A DNA stretch of 64,000 nucleotides from Lachnospiraceae bacterium (GCA_024691425.1 JAILNQ010000101.1:19502-83501), one strand, 5' to 3'. Positions 44,450-55,653 are shown, numbered from the stretch's first letter. The notes: generated by a model from the sequence alone, not told the origin. Program-made: numbers and translations.

Positions 44450-47445
44450 TGAATAAGAAGATGAAAAGAACAACAGCAGCGATCGCATGCTCTGCCATAC
44501 TCCTTGCGGCTTTTCCGCAGGGTGTTATGGCAGGACCTGGCACAGAGAATGCAAAAATGAATACAGGAGATGATATCAGCGGATTCACGGTAGTATCTGT
44601 AACGGCTTCCGAGGCATATTCAGCCGATGTATACGTGCTCGAGCACGATCTGTCGGCAGCACGTGCCGTCATAATAAAAAATGACGATCCGAACAGATAT
44701 TTCATGCTCGGATTCGATACACCGGTTACTGACAACAGAGGATGCGCGCATGTTTTCGAGCATTCGGCGGCGAACGGATCTGTAAAATATCCTTCGCGCA
44801 CGCTGACATCAGCGCTTTCAAGGAGAGGACTCGCATCATACGCGAATGCCATGACAGAGGACAGATGCACGATCTTCCCGGTCGCATCGCATTCTGAGGA
44901 GCAGCTCCTGAAGCTTGCGGAGTACTATGCCGACATATGCTTCGAACCCATGATAATGGAGGATGAGGACATTTTCAGGTCTGAGGCGTGGAGACTCATG
45001 ATGGATGATGCTGACGGTGACATCCGTATAGGCGGCACGATCTATTCGGAAATGAAGAACGCATACACGGCAGATCTTTCGGCCATAAAGAAGGCGGTAG
45101 GGCTTCTTTATCCGGACAGCAGCGCCGCACACGTCGCGGGCGGGATCCCGAATGAGATACTCATGCTCAGCTATGATGATGTAAAGTCTTTCCACGACAG
45201 GTATTACGTTCCCGGATGCTGCACGGCATATCTTTATGGAGACATAGAAGATGCGCGTCCCTTCCTTGCCATGCTGGACGGATATTTCACCAGATTCAAT
45301 TCACCGGGACCTGTTTTTAAAGACAAAGAAACAGCTGCATCCCCCGGATTTATCAAGAAGTCATATGCCTTTCCGTCATATGAAGGAGCCGGCAGCGAAA
45401 ACAGGACAGAGATGGTCTATGCCGTCGATCTCGGAAATCCGACGGATGAAGAGCTGATGGACATCTATGCCTTCCGCAATATCTGCAACTCATCGTCATC
45501 TTCTCCGGTCCGTTTGCTGAAATCATATTTCCCGTCATCATCTTTCGGCTTCGGGATAGAATCGGAATCTGACTTTACCGTGCTGACAGTAAATGCTCAC
45601 GGCATGAAGAAAGAGGATGCCGATCTTTTTGCAAAACTGACTGAAAAGATTTTTGCAAAGATGGCGACGGAAGGACTCAGCGAGAAGGAAATAGAAAACT
45701 TCAGGCAGAAGAAGGCCGCGGACTTCCTGCTTGCGCGCGAGGGCGCAAACAAGGCCGCATCGCTTCTTGCGAATATCGCACTTCTTAATTCGAACGGACG
45801 CGGCGAGCTTTTCTATCTGCAGATGCAGGACGGCTATAAGGACATGTCGCATTTTACGAATGACGTAATAAAACGCATTGCAGCTTCTGCAGCTGAGCCG
45901 GAAAGAAGCGCAATGGTTTCGGTCGAAAAGAGTGCAGAACTTGCCGAAGAAAACGATAAGAACATGAAATCTGCCCTGGAATCTGTCAGGGATTCGATGA
46001 CTGAAGAAGACAGGAATCGGCTTATTAAGGAAACGGAGCGCGTGAGCCAAAAAGCATCGGACGATCCTTCAGAATACATTGCAAAGCTCAGCGCCGGGGA
46101 CACATATGAATTCTATGGCAGGGAATATGAAGTAAGAGATGAGACTTCAGAAGGTGTCAGGAAGATAGGAGTAAGCACTCAGAAGGCCGGAGTGTGCTCG
46201 TCTTGGCTGTACATAGACGCATCGCATATACCTTATGACCTTCTCGGATATCTTTCGCTTTACGCTGATCTTGTTAACGGAAGCTTCGTACCGACCGAAG
46301 AACATGAACGCTCGCAGCTTCCCGAGCTTATCGGCACTGCAACGCTCGACGGCGAGGATGTGAGCCTTGAAGTGACTTCGCCCGGCAGAAGCTATAAGCC
46401 GTATGTTACCGTACGCTTTCTTTCGGAGCCTGAAAAACTCAGCGATGCTTTTGATCTTACATACGAGCGCCTGTTCACATGTTCTTTCAGCAGCGCAGAG
46501 CAGATCAGGGAAGGCATCTTAGCGATAAAGGCTGCGGTGAGATCGAACATCGAGAACCATCCGGAGAACGTGATGAGATACCTGTCTCTTGCAGATGCCA
46601 ATAACGGAGCGGCATATTATGAGAATACGCATTACATTGAATATTATGATTTTCTCAACGGGCTTGAGAAAGAGGATGATGACATCATCAGTGAAAAGCT
46701 CGGCAAAGTGAGGGACCTTCTGAACTCTTCGTGCGGGGCAGCGATAGGATACGCGGCCGCCCCTGAGGATGAGAAGGAATGCATAAGCTGCGCGGATGAT
46801 TTTCTCGGAAGGCTTGCAAAGACAGAGCATGAGCCGTGCACATACAGTTTCGCGGAACATAGCTATCCTCTTGCGGTCGTAACGGGAGGTCAGACGGTTA
46901 GCAGCATAGTTACTGTGGATGCAGATGCCATAGGACTTTCCGATGATGCCGGAGCAGATGTCGCGATGGCGGCGATGAGGGATATGTACCTTATGCCGAA
47001 AACACGCGGAACTTTCGGAACGTATACATGTTCGTACATAGCGGATCATCCGGCTTTCTCGTTCTATACGGGAGCAGATCCGGTGGCAGAAGAAACACTC
47101 GGCGTGTTCTCGCAGTGCGGTGATGCATGGAAGATCGTGCGCGAGCATCTTGACGAACAGAGCCTTGAGGATTATGCTGCTTCGCAGCTGTCAAAAGATA
47201 CAGAGGATGAGGGAGAGCTCAGCGGAGCGAGAAAACTGATTTCAGATCTTACGGCAGGAAGAAAAGCGGACCGTGCAAAAGAGAGGGCCGGGCGGCTCAA
47301 AAGCCTCACGCTTCAGGATCTTATGGAATATGATCCCCTGTTCGATGCCATATCTTCGGGGAGAATGGTCACGATAGGCTCCGGTGCCGTAATAAACAAA
47401 AACAGCGCATGCTTTGCCGAGATAATAAGCCCGTTTGCGAATTGA
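44446..47445 (+). CDS. Secreted M16-family metalloprotease
   Basis: A 999-residue protein of the insulinase/presequence-protease group (M16C). It has a signal peptide (TTAAIACSAILLAAFPQ, cleavage near GVMAG). The inverted zinc motif HxxEH is at residues 102-106 (AHVFEHSAANGS), and the third ligand Glu is at 202 (TIYSEMKNAY). The four-domain layout spans the remaining length. Cytosolic and organellar members degrade small peptides; the leader here points to an extracytoplasmic enzyme. The start overlaps rlmH (ATGATG; 44446 or 44449). Confidence 0.88.
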   Translation: MMNKKMKRTTAAIACSAILLAAFPQGVMAGPGTENAKMNTGDDISGFTVVSVTASEAYSADVYVLEHDLSAARAVIIKNDDPNRYFMLGFDTPVTDNRGCAHVFEHSAANGSVKYPSRTLTSALSRRGLASYANAMTEDRCTIFPVASHSEEQLLKLAEYYADICFEPMIMEDEDIFRSEAWRLMMDDADGDIRIGGTIYSEMKNAYTADLSAIKKAVGLLYPDSSAAHVAGGIPNEILMLSYDDVKSFHDRYYVPGCCTAYLYGDIEDARPFLAMLDGYFTRFNSPGPVFKDKETAASPGFIKKSYAFPSYEGAGSENRTEMVYAVDLGNPTDEELMDIYAFRNICNSSSSSPVRLLKSYFPSSSFGFGIESESDFTVLTVNAHGMKKEDADLFAKLTEKIFAKMATEGLSEKEIENFRQKKAADFLLAREGANKAASLLANIALLNSNGRGELFYLQMQDGYKDMSHFTNDVIKRIAASAAEPERSAMVSVEKSAELAEENDKNMKSALESVRDSMTEEDRNRLIKETERVSQKASDDPSEYIAKLSAGDTYEFYGREYEVRDETSEGVRKIGVSTQKAGVCSSWLYIDASHIPYDLLGYLSLYADLVNGSFVPTEEHERSQLPELIGTATLDGEDVSLEVTSPGRSYKPYVTVRFLSEPEKLSDAFDLTYERLFTCSFSSAEQIREGILAIKAAVRSNIENHPENVMRYLSLADANNGAAYYENTHYIEYYDFLNGLEKEDDDIISEKLGKVRDLLNSSCGAAIGYAAAPEDEKECISCADDFLGRLAKTEHEPCTYSFAEHSYPLAVVTGGQTVSSIVTVDADAIGLSDDAGADVAMAAMRDMYLMPKTRGTFGTYTCSYIADHPAFSFYTGADPVAEETLGVFSQCGDAWKIVREHLDEQSLEDYAASQLSKDTEDEGELSGARKLISDLTAGRKADRAKERAGRLKSLTLQDLMEYDPLFDAISSGRMVTIGSGAVINKNSACFAEIISPFAN

Positions 47446-47492
47446 TGCGTAGTGTGATAACATCTTTATTGTTTGGAAATGTTCCATATGTT

Positions 47493-47512
47493 TCAGGTTT
47501 TGCAAAACCTGA
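47493..47512. promoter_or_regulatory. 20-bp perfect palindrome upstream of the amino-acid ABC importer
   Basis: TCAGGTTTTGCAAAACCTGA is perfectly self-complementary and lies 34 bases before the start of the binding-protein gene. It lacks the T tail of a terminator, so an operator for a dimeric repressor is the simplest reading. Confidence 0.55.
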
Positions 47513-47546
47513 CAGATGAAGCCCGAAATGAAAAGGAGATAATACT

Positions 47547-48329
47547 ATGAAAAGAATGATATCCTTACTTCTTGCATGCGCAATGCTTGTTGGCCTTACA
47601 GGATGCGCCGCCGGAGGTTCCTCATCAGATCTTAAGTACATCAAGGACAAGGGAACGCTCATCGTCGGAATCACGGATTTCGCACCGATGGATTTCAAGT
47701 CTGACGCGGGTGACTGGGTAGGCTTTGACGCAGACCTCGGCCGCAAGGTTGCGGAAGACCTCGGAGTCAAGATCGAGTTCATCGAGATCGACTGGGACAA
47801 CAAGATACTCGAGCTCGACAACAAGAGCATAGACTGTGTATGGAACGGAATGACGCTTACGGACGAAGTCAAGAATTCCATGAACTGTACGAACGCATAC
47901 TGCAAGAACGCGCAGGTTGTTGTGCTGAAGACGGATGTTGCCGACAATTACAAGGATGAGGCAAGCCTTGCATCGCTCAATTTCGCAGTTGAGGCAGGAT
48001 CCGCAGGCGAAGCGGTTGCAGAGGATAAAGGATGGGAGCACACATCTCTCACTTCTCAGGCAGACGCTCTTATGGAAGTTGAAGCAGGTTCCTCCGATGC
48101 ATGCATCATCGACCTTCTCATGGCAGGCGCTATGATCGGCGAAGGCACGAGCTATGAGGATCTCACTCATACAGTTGAGCTTACAGAGGAAGAGTACGGC
48201 GTAGGCTGCAGGAAGGGTTCCGACCTTACGGCATTCCTCAATGATGAGTTCAAGAAGTTCTATGATGACGGCACCGTTGAGAACATCGCTAAGTCATACG
48301 GAGTTCAGTACGCTATCATAGCTCAGTAA
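47547..48329 (+). CDS. Amino-acid ABC transporter substrate-binding lipoprotein
   Basis: A 260-residue lipoprotein. The lipobox LVGLTGC places the lipid-bearing Cys near residue 20, followed by a Gly/Ser linker. The periplasmic-binding-protein fold of the polar amino acid class is seen in GTLIVGITDFAPMDF, GFDADLGRKVAEDLGV, DCVWNGMTLTDE and YGVGCRKGSDL. It delivers a polar amino acid to the permease encoded next. Glutamine, arginine or cystine are possible; the sequence does not decide. Confidence 0.92.
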   Translation: MKRMISLLLACAMLVGLTGCAAGGSSSDLKYIKDKGTLIVGITDFAPMDFKSDAGDWVGFDADLGRKVAEDLGVKIEFIEIDWDNKILELDNKSIDCVWNGMTLTDEVKNSMNCTNAYCKNAQVVVLKTDVADNYKDEASLASLNFAVEAGSAGEAVAEDKGWEHTSLTSQADALMEVEAGSSDACIIDLLMAGAMIGEGTSYEDLTHTVELTEEEYGVGCRKGSDLTAFLNDEFKKFYDDGTVENIAKSYGVQYAIIAQ

Positions 48330-48353
48330 ATATCAGTTTCAGGGAGCAAAGAT

Positions 48354-49010
48354 TTGTTTGCAACAGTAACGGCGACCCTGTTAGAGGGTTTTCTGACAAC
48401 ATTAAAACTATTTGTCCTGACGCTGCTTTTTTCTCTGCCGCTGGGACTCATCATAAGTTTCGGATCAATGAGCAGGCATGTGATCATACGCATGCCTGTC
48501 CGTTTCCTGATATGGGTTGTCAGGGGCACGCCGCTCATGCTGCAGCTTCTCGTCATATACTACGGACCCGGGATCATATTCGGGAATCCGTTCTGGAACG
48601 GTCTCGGCGAGGGCAGGTTCATCGCCGCGCTCGTTTCTTTCGTCATCAATTATTCCTGTTATTTTTCGGAAATATACAGAGGCGGGATACAGTCGATACC
48701 TATAGGGCAGTACGAGGCCGGACAGGTTCTCGGAATGTCTAAATGGCAGGTGTTCTTCAGAGTAATTCTGCTTCAGGTCATAAAGCGGATCGTACCGCCG
48801 ATCTCGAATGAAGTCATAACTCTTGTAAAGGATACGTCTCTTGCAAGGGTTATCGCCGTATACGAGATCATATGGGAAGGCCAGTCGTTCATAAAGGGCG
48901 CCGGCATCATCTGGCCCCTGTTCTATACGGGCGTGTTCTACCTTCTCTTTTCCGGACTGCTCACGATGCTGTTCGGATACATCGAAAAGAAGCTCGGGTA
49001 TTTCGAGTAG
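48354..49010 (+). CDS. Amino-acid ABC transporter permease
   Basis: A 218-residue membrane protein of the His/Glu/Gln/Arg permease group with about five hydrophobic segments and the EAA loop (GQYEAGQVLGMSKWQVFFRV). It likely works as a homodimer with the binding protein and ATPase either side. The start is TTG at 48354, with AGGGAGC 7 bases upstream. Confidence 0.92.
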   Translation: MFATVTATLLEGFLTTLKLFVLTLLFSLPLGLIISFGSMSRHVIIRMPVRFLIWVVRGTPLMLQLLVIYYGPGIIFGNPFWNGLGEGRFIAALVSFVINYSCYFSEIYRGGIQSIPIGQYEAGQVLGMSKWQVFFRVILLQVIKRIVPPISNEVITLVKDTSLARVIAVYEIIWEGQSFIKGAGIIWPLFYTGVFYLLFSGLLTMLFGYIEKKLGYFE

Positions 49011-49022
49011 TTACACTGGGGG

Positions 49023-49811
49023 TTGGAATTGCATATTCTCGAAGTTGAATCGCTGCAGAAATCATTTAGCAGCACAAAAGTTCTATCCGACATATCGTTT
49101 GCTCTCGACGAAGGGCAGACACTGTCGATCATAGGCTCATCCGGAAGCGGAAAGACAACGCTTCTGCGTTGCCTTAATTTTCTCGAGTTCGCGGATTCGG
49201 GAATAATAAGGCTGCGCGGAGAGAAGTTCTTTGATGCCGACGATCCGAAGGACCGGCAGGAGAAGGAGATCATGAAGAAGATAACGCACTTCGGAATGGT
49301 GTTCCAGTCGTTCAATCTTTTTCCGCAGTACACCGCGCTTGAGAACGTATGTCTTGCGCCGAAGCTCCACATAGATAAGAGCTCATCCGTCACTGAAAAA
49401 GACATCATCGAGGAAGGAAAGAAGCTTCTCGATCAGATGGGACTTTCGGACAGGATGGACCATTATCCGCATCAGCTTTCCGGCGGTCAGAAGCAGAGGG
49501 TTTCCATCGCAAGGGCAATGGCGATGCATCCCGACATACTGTGCTTTGACGAACCTACGAGTGCGCTCGATCCCGAACTTACGGGTGAGGTGCTCCGTGT
49601 CATAAAGGGGCTTGCGAAGCAGAAGACGACTATGATCGTTGTGACTCATGAGATGGCTTTTGCAAGGGATGTTGCGGACAACGTCATCTTCATGGACGGC
49701 GGCGTTATCGTTGAGCAGGGCCCGGCGAATGAGGTCATAGATCATCCGAAGAACGAAAGAACAAAGCACTTCCTTGAGAACTTTTCAAATCAGAGCATTC
49801 AGAATCAGTGA
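49023..49811 (+). CDS. Amino-acid ABC transporter ATP-binding protein
   Basis: A 262-residue ATPase with Walker A GSSGSGKTTLL, Q-loop region GMVFQSFNLFPQYT, signature LSGGQKQRVSIARAM, Walker B ILCFDEPTSALDPE and the switch His in VVTHEMAFARD. It energises the amino-acid importer. Two in-frame TTG codons (49023, 49032) can start it; GGGGGT just upstream favours the second or both. It completes a three-gene operon. Confidence 0.94.
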   Translation: MELHILEVESLQKSFSSTKVLSDISFALDEGQTLSIIGSSGSGKTTLLRCLNFLEFADSGIIRLRGEKFFDADDPKDRQEKEIMKKITHFGMVFQSFNLFPQYTALENVCLAPKLHIDKSSSVTEKDIIEEGKKLLDQMGLSDRMDHYPHQLSGGQKQRVSIARAMAMHPDILCFDEPTSALDPELTGEVLRVIKGLAKQKTTMIVVTHEMAFARDVADNVIFMDGGVIVEQGPANEVIDHPKNERTKHFLENFSNQSIQNQ

Positions 49812-49814
49812 TAA

Positions 49815-51338
<1,524 letters not shown>

Positions 51339-51366
51339 ACGATTCAGATAAGGACAGGATACGAAG

Positions 51367-54300
51367 ATGAAAAAATATGATGCGCTGATAATCGGAGCCG
51401 GAGTGGTCGGCTCCGCTATTGCAAGAGAGCTGTCCCGCTACAGGATAAACGTGGCGGTTCTAGACAGAAATTCCGACATAGGCGAGGGAACATCAAAAGC
51501 CAACAGCGGAATAGTCCATGCGGGTTATGATGCGAAGCCGGGAACGCTCAAGGCAAAGCTCAACGTGCAGGGCTCTGAGATGATGCCGGCTCTTGCCGAA
51601 AAACTCGGGATACCGTTCATGCGCAACGGCTCGCTGGTAGTTGCTCTTACAGATGAGGATGTACCTCATATGCAGGAGCTCTATGAGCGCGGCGTAAAGA
51701 ACGGTGTAAAAGACCTTAAGATTCTTTCAAGGGAAGAGGCGCTTTTACTGGAGCCTAACCTTTCCGATGACACAAAGGGAGCGCTTTTTGCACCGACGGG
51801 CGGCATCATCTGTCCGTTCCGCTTAACGAGCGCCCTTGCGGAGAGCGCATGTGTCAACGGGACTGATTTTCACCTTCTGACTGAAGTGACTGATGTAAGA
51901 AAAACAGCTGACGGGTTTGCGATAGAAGCCATAAAGCATGACGAGTTCGAGGCCGGAAAGGATGAGAACGTTACGTTTACTGCGTCTGTTGTCATAAACG
52001 CCGCGGGTGTATACGCAGACAGATTCCACAACATGATGACGGATGATAAGCTTGCGATAACTCCGAGAAAAGGAGAATACTGCCTTCTCGACGTGACGGC
52101 AGGAAAGCATGTAGGACGTACCGTGTTCCGCATGCCGTCATCGCTCGGAAAGGGAATACTGGTATCCCCGACGATACACGGGAATCTTCTCGTCGGACCG
52201 ACTGCGACGGATCTTGATGATAAAGAGGGCACGTTCACGACTGCGGAAGGACTTGCTGCAGTGAACAGGCCGGGCGCGAGCGCGGTAAAGGACCTTCCGA
52301 TGAAAGAAGTGATCACGTCTTTCGCAGGACTGCGTCCTCACGGCGACCGCGGCGATTTCGTAATAGGCGAGATAGAAGGCTGCCCGGGATTCATAGATGC
52401 GGCCGCGATCGAATCGCCCGGATTATCCGCATCACCCGCAATCGGTGTCATGGTCGCTGATATCGCTGCATCGATCCTTAAGCCTGAGAAGAAGGATGAT
52501 TTCATTGAGGAGCTGAAGCCGCTCACATACATGAAGCTTCTGCCGGAAGAAGAGCAGAAGGCGCTCATAGAAAAAGACAGCACGTACGGCAACATCATCT
52601 GCCGCTGCGCATCAGTCTCGGAAGGCGAGATATTAGAGACGATAAGAAGACCTCTCGGGGCGCGCACGCTCGATGGAGTAAAACGCCGTACGGGTGCGAA
52701 CATGGGAAGGTGCCAGGGCGGATTCTGCTATCCGAAGGTCATGGAGATACTGAGCCGCGAGCTCGGGATCCCTATCGAGAAGATAACGAAGAAAGGCCGC
52801 GGCTCCGACATACTTCTTTGCGATGAGATCCATGAGAGAGAAGACGTGTCTGAAAAGAAAAGCGAGGCACTGCTCAATCAGGCTTCTGTTGCGGAAGATG
52901 AGGAAATGTATGATGCCGTTGTCGTCGGAGGAGGTCCTGCGGGTATGGCCGCGGCGCTTTCAATGGCAGAGAACAGGATCGGCAGGATCATGATATTAGA
53001 GCGCGACAGGGAACTCGGCGGAATACTCGGACAGTGCATCCATAACGGATTCGGACTTCATACGTTCGATGAGGAGCTGACGGGACCGGAGTATGCTCTT
53101 CGCTATATCGGAATGGTTGCGGACAGGAATGAGATCTCATACCGTCTCAATACCATGGTAATGAACATAAGGACCGTTACTGAAGACGGAAAGATAATAA
53201 AAGTTGTTGAGGCCTACAGCAGCGAGCACGGACTGCAGCAGCTGCGTACGAAGGCCGTAGTGCTCGCCATGGGCTGCCGCGAGAAGGCAAGAGGCGCGCT
53301 CAACATTCCGGGCTACAGGCCGGCCGGGATATATTCAGCGGGCACTGCTCAGAAGTTCGTCAACATCGACGGACTGCTTCCTGGACGCGAAGTCGTGATA
53401 CTCGGTTCGGGCGACATAGGCCTTATCATGGCTAGAAGAATGAGCCTTGAAGGCGCCAAGGTGAAGATGGTCGTGGAGATCATGCCTTATTCGGGCGGAC
53501 TCAAACGTAATATCGTACAGTGTCTTGACGATTTCGGGATACCGCTTCTTCTGAGCCACACCGTCGTGAACATAAAAGGTAAGAACAGGGTAGAAGCTGT
53601 TGTCATCGCACAGGTCGATGAAAACTTAAAACCCATTCCGGGAACGGAGAAAGAGATCAAATGCGATACGCTTCTTCTGTCTGTCGGACTCATTCCCGAG
53701 AACGAGCTTTCAAGAAACATGGGCATCGCGATGTCAGGTGCGACGCGCGGCGCGGTCGTGACAGATGAGTATGAAACGAGCTGCCCCGGGGTTTTCGCCT
53801 GCGGCAACGTTCTTCATGTCCACGACCTTGTTGACAACGTTTCTAAGGAAGCCGCAAAGGCAGGAAAAGCCGCAGCGGAATACATAAAGGCATTTGACCG
53901 GGGAGAGGCTCACTCGCAGACAGATCCCGACCCGGATTCGGAGCTCATGAAGAAGTTCGCGGCAAGAAACGCCACAAGAAACGGCGCGAATCCCGAAGCG
54001 GTGGAATCTCCTGACGGAAGCGTCACGGTAACGGTTCCCTGCATAACCTGCCCGAAGGGCTGCATGATAGAAGTGACACTCAGGGATGGGGTTGTCAGTT
54101 CGGTTTCAGGAAACAGCTGCGACAGGGGCGAGGCTTACGCGAGAAGCGAGGTCATTTCGCCTGTCAGGACAGTCACATCAACAGTCAGGGTAACGGGCGG
54201 AAACAAGCCTTTGGTTGCAGTAAAGACCGCTCATCCTATTCCTAAGGCAAGCATCGCGAGATGCATCGAGGAACTGAAAGAATTCACGGCATCTGCCCCG

Positions 54301-54381
54301 GTTCGTGAGGGAGATGTGATCATCCGCGGCGTAGCCGGAACTGATATAGATGTAGTTGCGACATCAGAATGCGCGCTGTAG
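51367..54381 (+). CDS. Triple fusion: glycerol-3-phosphate dehydrogenase (GlpA) - FAD oxidoreductase (GlpB-like) - DUF1667
   Basis: 1004 residues. Residues 1-400 are a GlpA/GlpO-like FAD enzyme (IIGAGVVGSAIARELS, TSKANSGIVHAGYD, FAGLRPHGDRGDFVIG). Residues about 410-480 are a BFD-like [2Fe-2S] domain (IICRCASVSEGEI, then GRCQGGFCYP). After a short linker, residues about 515-850 form a second FAD/NAD oxidoreductase (AVVVGGGPAGMAAALSMAE, then GGILGQCIHNGFGLH). Residues about 885-1004 form the DUF1667 domain (PCITCPKGC, GNSCDRGEAYA). In other clostridia these are usually three neighbouring genes. The fusion would oxidise glycerol-3-P to DHAP and pass electrons through Fe-S and FAD within one chain. 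Confidence 0.92.
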   Translation: MKKYDALIIGAGVVGSAIARELSRYRINVAVLDRNSDIGEGTSKANSGIVHAGYDAKPGTLKAKLNVQGSEMMPALAEKLGIPFMRNGSLVVALTDEDVPHMQELYERGVKNGVKDLKILSREEALLLEPNLSDDTKGALFAPTGGIICPFRLTSALAESACVNGTDFHLLTEVTDVRKTADGFAIEAIKHDEFEAGKDENVTFTASVVINAAGVYADRFHNMMTDDKLAITPRKGEYCLLDVTAGKHVGRTVFRMPSSLGKGILVSPTIHGNLLVGPTATDLDDKEGTFTTAEGLAAVNRPGASAVKDLPMKEVITSFAGLRPHGDRGDFVIGEIEGCPGFIDAAAIESPGLSASPAIGVMVADIAASILKPEKKDDFIEELKPLTYMKLLPEEEQKALIEKDSTYGNIICRCASVSEGEILETIRRPLGARTLDGVKRRTGANMGRCQGGFCYPKVMEILSRELGIPIEKITKKGRGSDILLCDEIHEREDVSEKKSEALLNQASVAEDEEMYDAVVVGGGPAGMAAALSMAENRIGRIMILERDRELGGILGQCIHNGFGLHTFDEELTGPEYALRYIGMVADRNEISYRLNTMVMNIRTVTEDGKIIKVVEAYSSEHGLQQLRTKAVVLAMGCREKARGALNIPGYRPAGIYSAGTAQKFVNIDGLLPGREVVILGSGDIGLIMARRMSLEGAKVKMVVEIMPYSGGLKRNIVQCLDDFGIPLLLSHTVVNIKGKNRVEAVVIAQVDENLKPIPGTEKEIKCDTLLLSVGLIPENELSRNMGIAMSGATRGAVVTDEYETSCPGVFACGNVLHVHDLVDNVSKEAAKAGKAAAEYIKAFDRGEAHSQTDPDPDSELMKKFAARNATRNGANPEAVESPDGSVTVTVPCITCPKGCMIEVTLRDGVVSSVSGNSCDRGEAYARSEVISPVRTVTSTVRVTGGNKPLVAVKTAHPIPKASIARCIEELKEFTASAPVREGDVIIRGVAGTDIDVVATSECAL

Positions 54382-54432
54382 GAAAGCTAAGAAAGTCAGC
54401 TTCAGATATGCTCAGAGACAGGAGGGAACCAT

Positions 54433-55392
54433 ATGGCGAAAGTAACCGAATATTCATTTTCATCAGCAGATGACAGGCATACGAAAATCCATGCGCTGAA
54501 GTGGGAACCCGAGAGCGGGGATGTTGTTGCCGCGATCCAGCTGGTCCACGGCATGCAGGAGCATATCGAGAGATATTCCGAATTCGCCGAGTTCCTGACG
54601 ACAAAGGGATTCGCAGTGTTCGGACATGATCATATAGGCCACGGGGATTCGGTCGAAAATGAGAACGACCTCGGCATCATGCACTGCGACAGGCCGGATG
54701 AAAAGATGGTCGCCGATATGTTCACGAACTACGGCATCATGAAGGAACAGTACAGCAAACTGCCGCACTTCATACTCGGGCACAGCATGGGGTCATATCT
54801 CCTTCGGGAATTCCTCGCGGTAAAATCGGCAGACCTTGATGGGCTTAACGGTGCGATCATAATGGGAACGGGTACTGAACCTGATGCCGCTATAATCGCC
54901 GGAACGGCCGTCTGCAAGCTTCTTGGGGCTATAAAGGGAAAAGACAGCCCTTCGGATTTCGTCAAAGGCCTCATGTTCGGAAGCAAGAATTACAAGCAGT
55001 TCGATACGACAGGAGCGGATCCGTCAAAGAGCTGGCTTTCGAAGAACACTGAGAACGTCAAGAGATACATGAGCCCGGAAAACAAAAAGGACGGCGGGTC
55101 TTTCTCGCTGAACGGATATATGGTGCTCATGCGCGCGACTAGATTCGACAATTCAATGAGCAACATCAAGCGTATGAACATGGACATTCCGATCCTTTTC
55201 ACATCGGGCGATCAGGATCCCGTCGGAGGGATGGGCGAAGGTGTCCGCAAGGCCTACGATAAATTCAAGGCCGCAGGGGTGAAGGACCTGTCCATAAAGC
55301 TCTATGAAGGCGACAGGCATGAGATACTGAACGAACTTGACCGCGAAACGGTCTATGCCGATCTGTATGCGTGGATGGCCGAGAGGTTTTGA
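54433..55392 (+). CDS. Alpha/beta hydrolase, monoacylglycerol-lipase-like
   Basis: A 319-residue hydrolase of the serine aminopeptidase S33 (Hydrolase_4) group. It has IQLVHGMQEHIERY (oxyanion), GFAVFGHDHIGHGDS, nucleophile elbow FILGHSMGSYL, a late Asp in LFTSGDQDPVGG and the catalytic His in YEGDRHEILNE. It has no leader, so it acts in the cytoplasm. Lying after glpK and the glycerol-3-P dehydrogenase fusion, it could release glycerol from monoglycerides or lysolipids. A strong AGGAGG site precedes it. Confidence 0.86.
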   Translation: MAKVTEYSFSSADDRHTKIHALKWEPESGDVVAAIQLVHGMQEHIERYSEFAEFLTTKGFAVFGHDHIGHGDSVENENDLGIMHCDRPDEKMVADMFTNYGIMKEQYSKLPHFILGHSMGSYLLREFLAVKSADLDGLNGAIIMGTGTEPDAAIIAGTAVCKLLGAIKGKDSPSDFVKGLMFGSKNYKQFDTTGADPSKSWLSKNTENVKRYMSPENKKDGGSFSLNGYMVLMRATRFDNSMSNIKRMNMDIPILFTSGDQDPVGGMGEGVRKAYDKFKAAGVKDLSIKLYEGDRHEILNELDRETVYADLYAWMAERF

Positions 55393-55439
55393 TCTGCGCT
55401 GCTTTGAGACGTTATATGACATGAAATACGATTCAGAAA

Positions 55440-55470
55440 CAAAAAAAGCCTTGATTATCAAGGCTTTTTG
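55440..55470. terminator. Bidirectional terminator between hydrolase gene and tRNA-Leu(CAG)
   Basis: The stem AAAAAGCCTTG with CAAGGCTTTTT around loop ATTAT is perfect over 11 bp and serves both the hydrolase transcript and the tRNA on the minus strand. Confidence 0.88.
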
Positions 55471-55472
55471 AG

Positions 55473-55556
55473 TGCAGAAAAAGGGACTTGAACCCTCATG
55501 AGTTTTACCTCACACGGACCTGAACCGTGCGCGTCTGCCAATTCCGCCATTTCTGC
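55473..55556 (-). tRNA. tRNA-Leu, anticodon CAG
   Basis: On the minus strand: acceptor GCAGAAA/TTTCTGC with discriminator A, Leu D-arm GCGGAATTGGCAGAC, anticodon stem CACGG/CCGTG around TTCAGGT (anticodon CAG), a long variable arm and T loop TTCAAGT. CCA is not encoded. Confidence 0.94.
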
Positions 55557-55574
55557 ATAAGTAGTGCGCCATAT

Positions 55575-55603
55575 AATATACATTAGTGCCCATTTTTTGT
55601 CAA
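55575..55603 (-). promoter_or_regulatory. Promoter of tRNA-Leu(CAG)
   Basis: On the minus strand: perfect TTGACA (complement of 55598-55603), 17-bp spacer, TATATT (complement of 55575-55580). It is divergent from the DD-carboxypeptidase promoter, with 21 bp between the two -35 boxes. Confidence 0.85.
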
Positions 55604-55624
55604 GCATTCACTGTCCCTTCTGCC

Positions 55625-55653
55625 TTGACATGATATATGCATCATAATATAAT
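55625..55653 (+). promoter_or_regulatory. Consensus promoter of the DD-carboxypeptidase gene
   Basis: TTGACA (55625-55630), 17-bp spacer and TATAAT (55648-55653): both hexamers and the spacing match the sigma-A consensus exactly. The start codon is 40 bases downstream of the -10. Confidence 0.88.
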
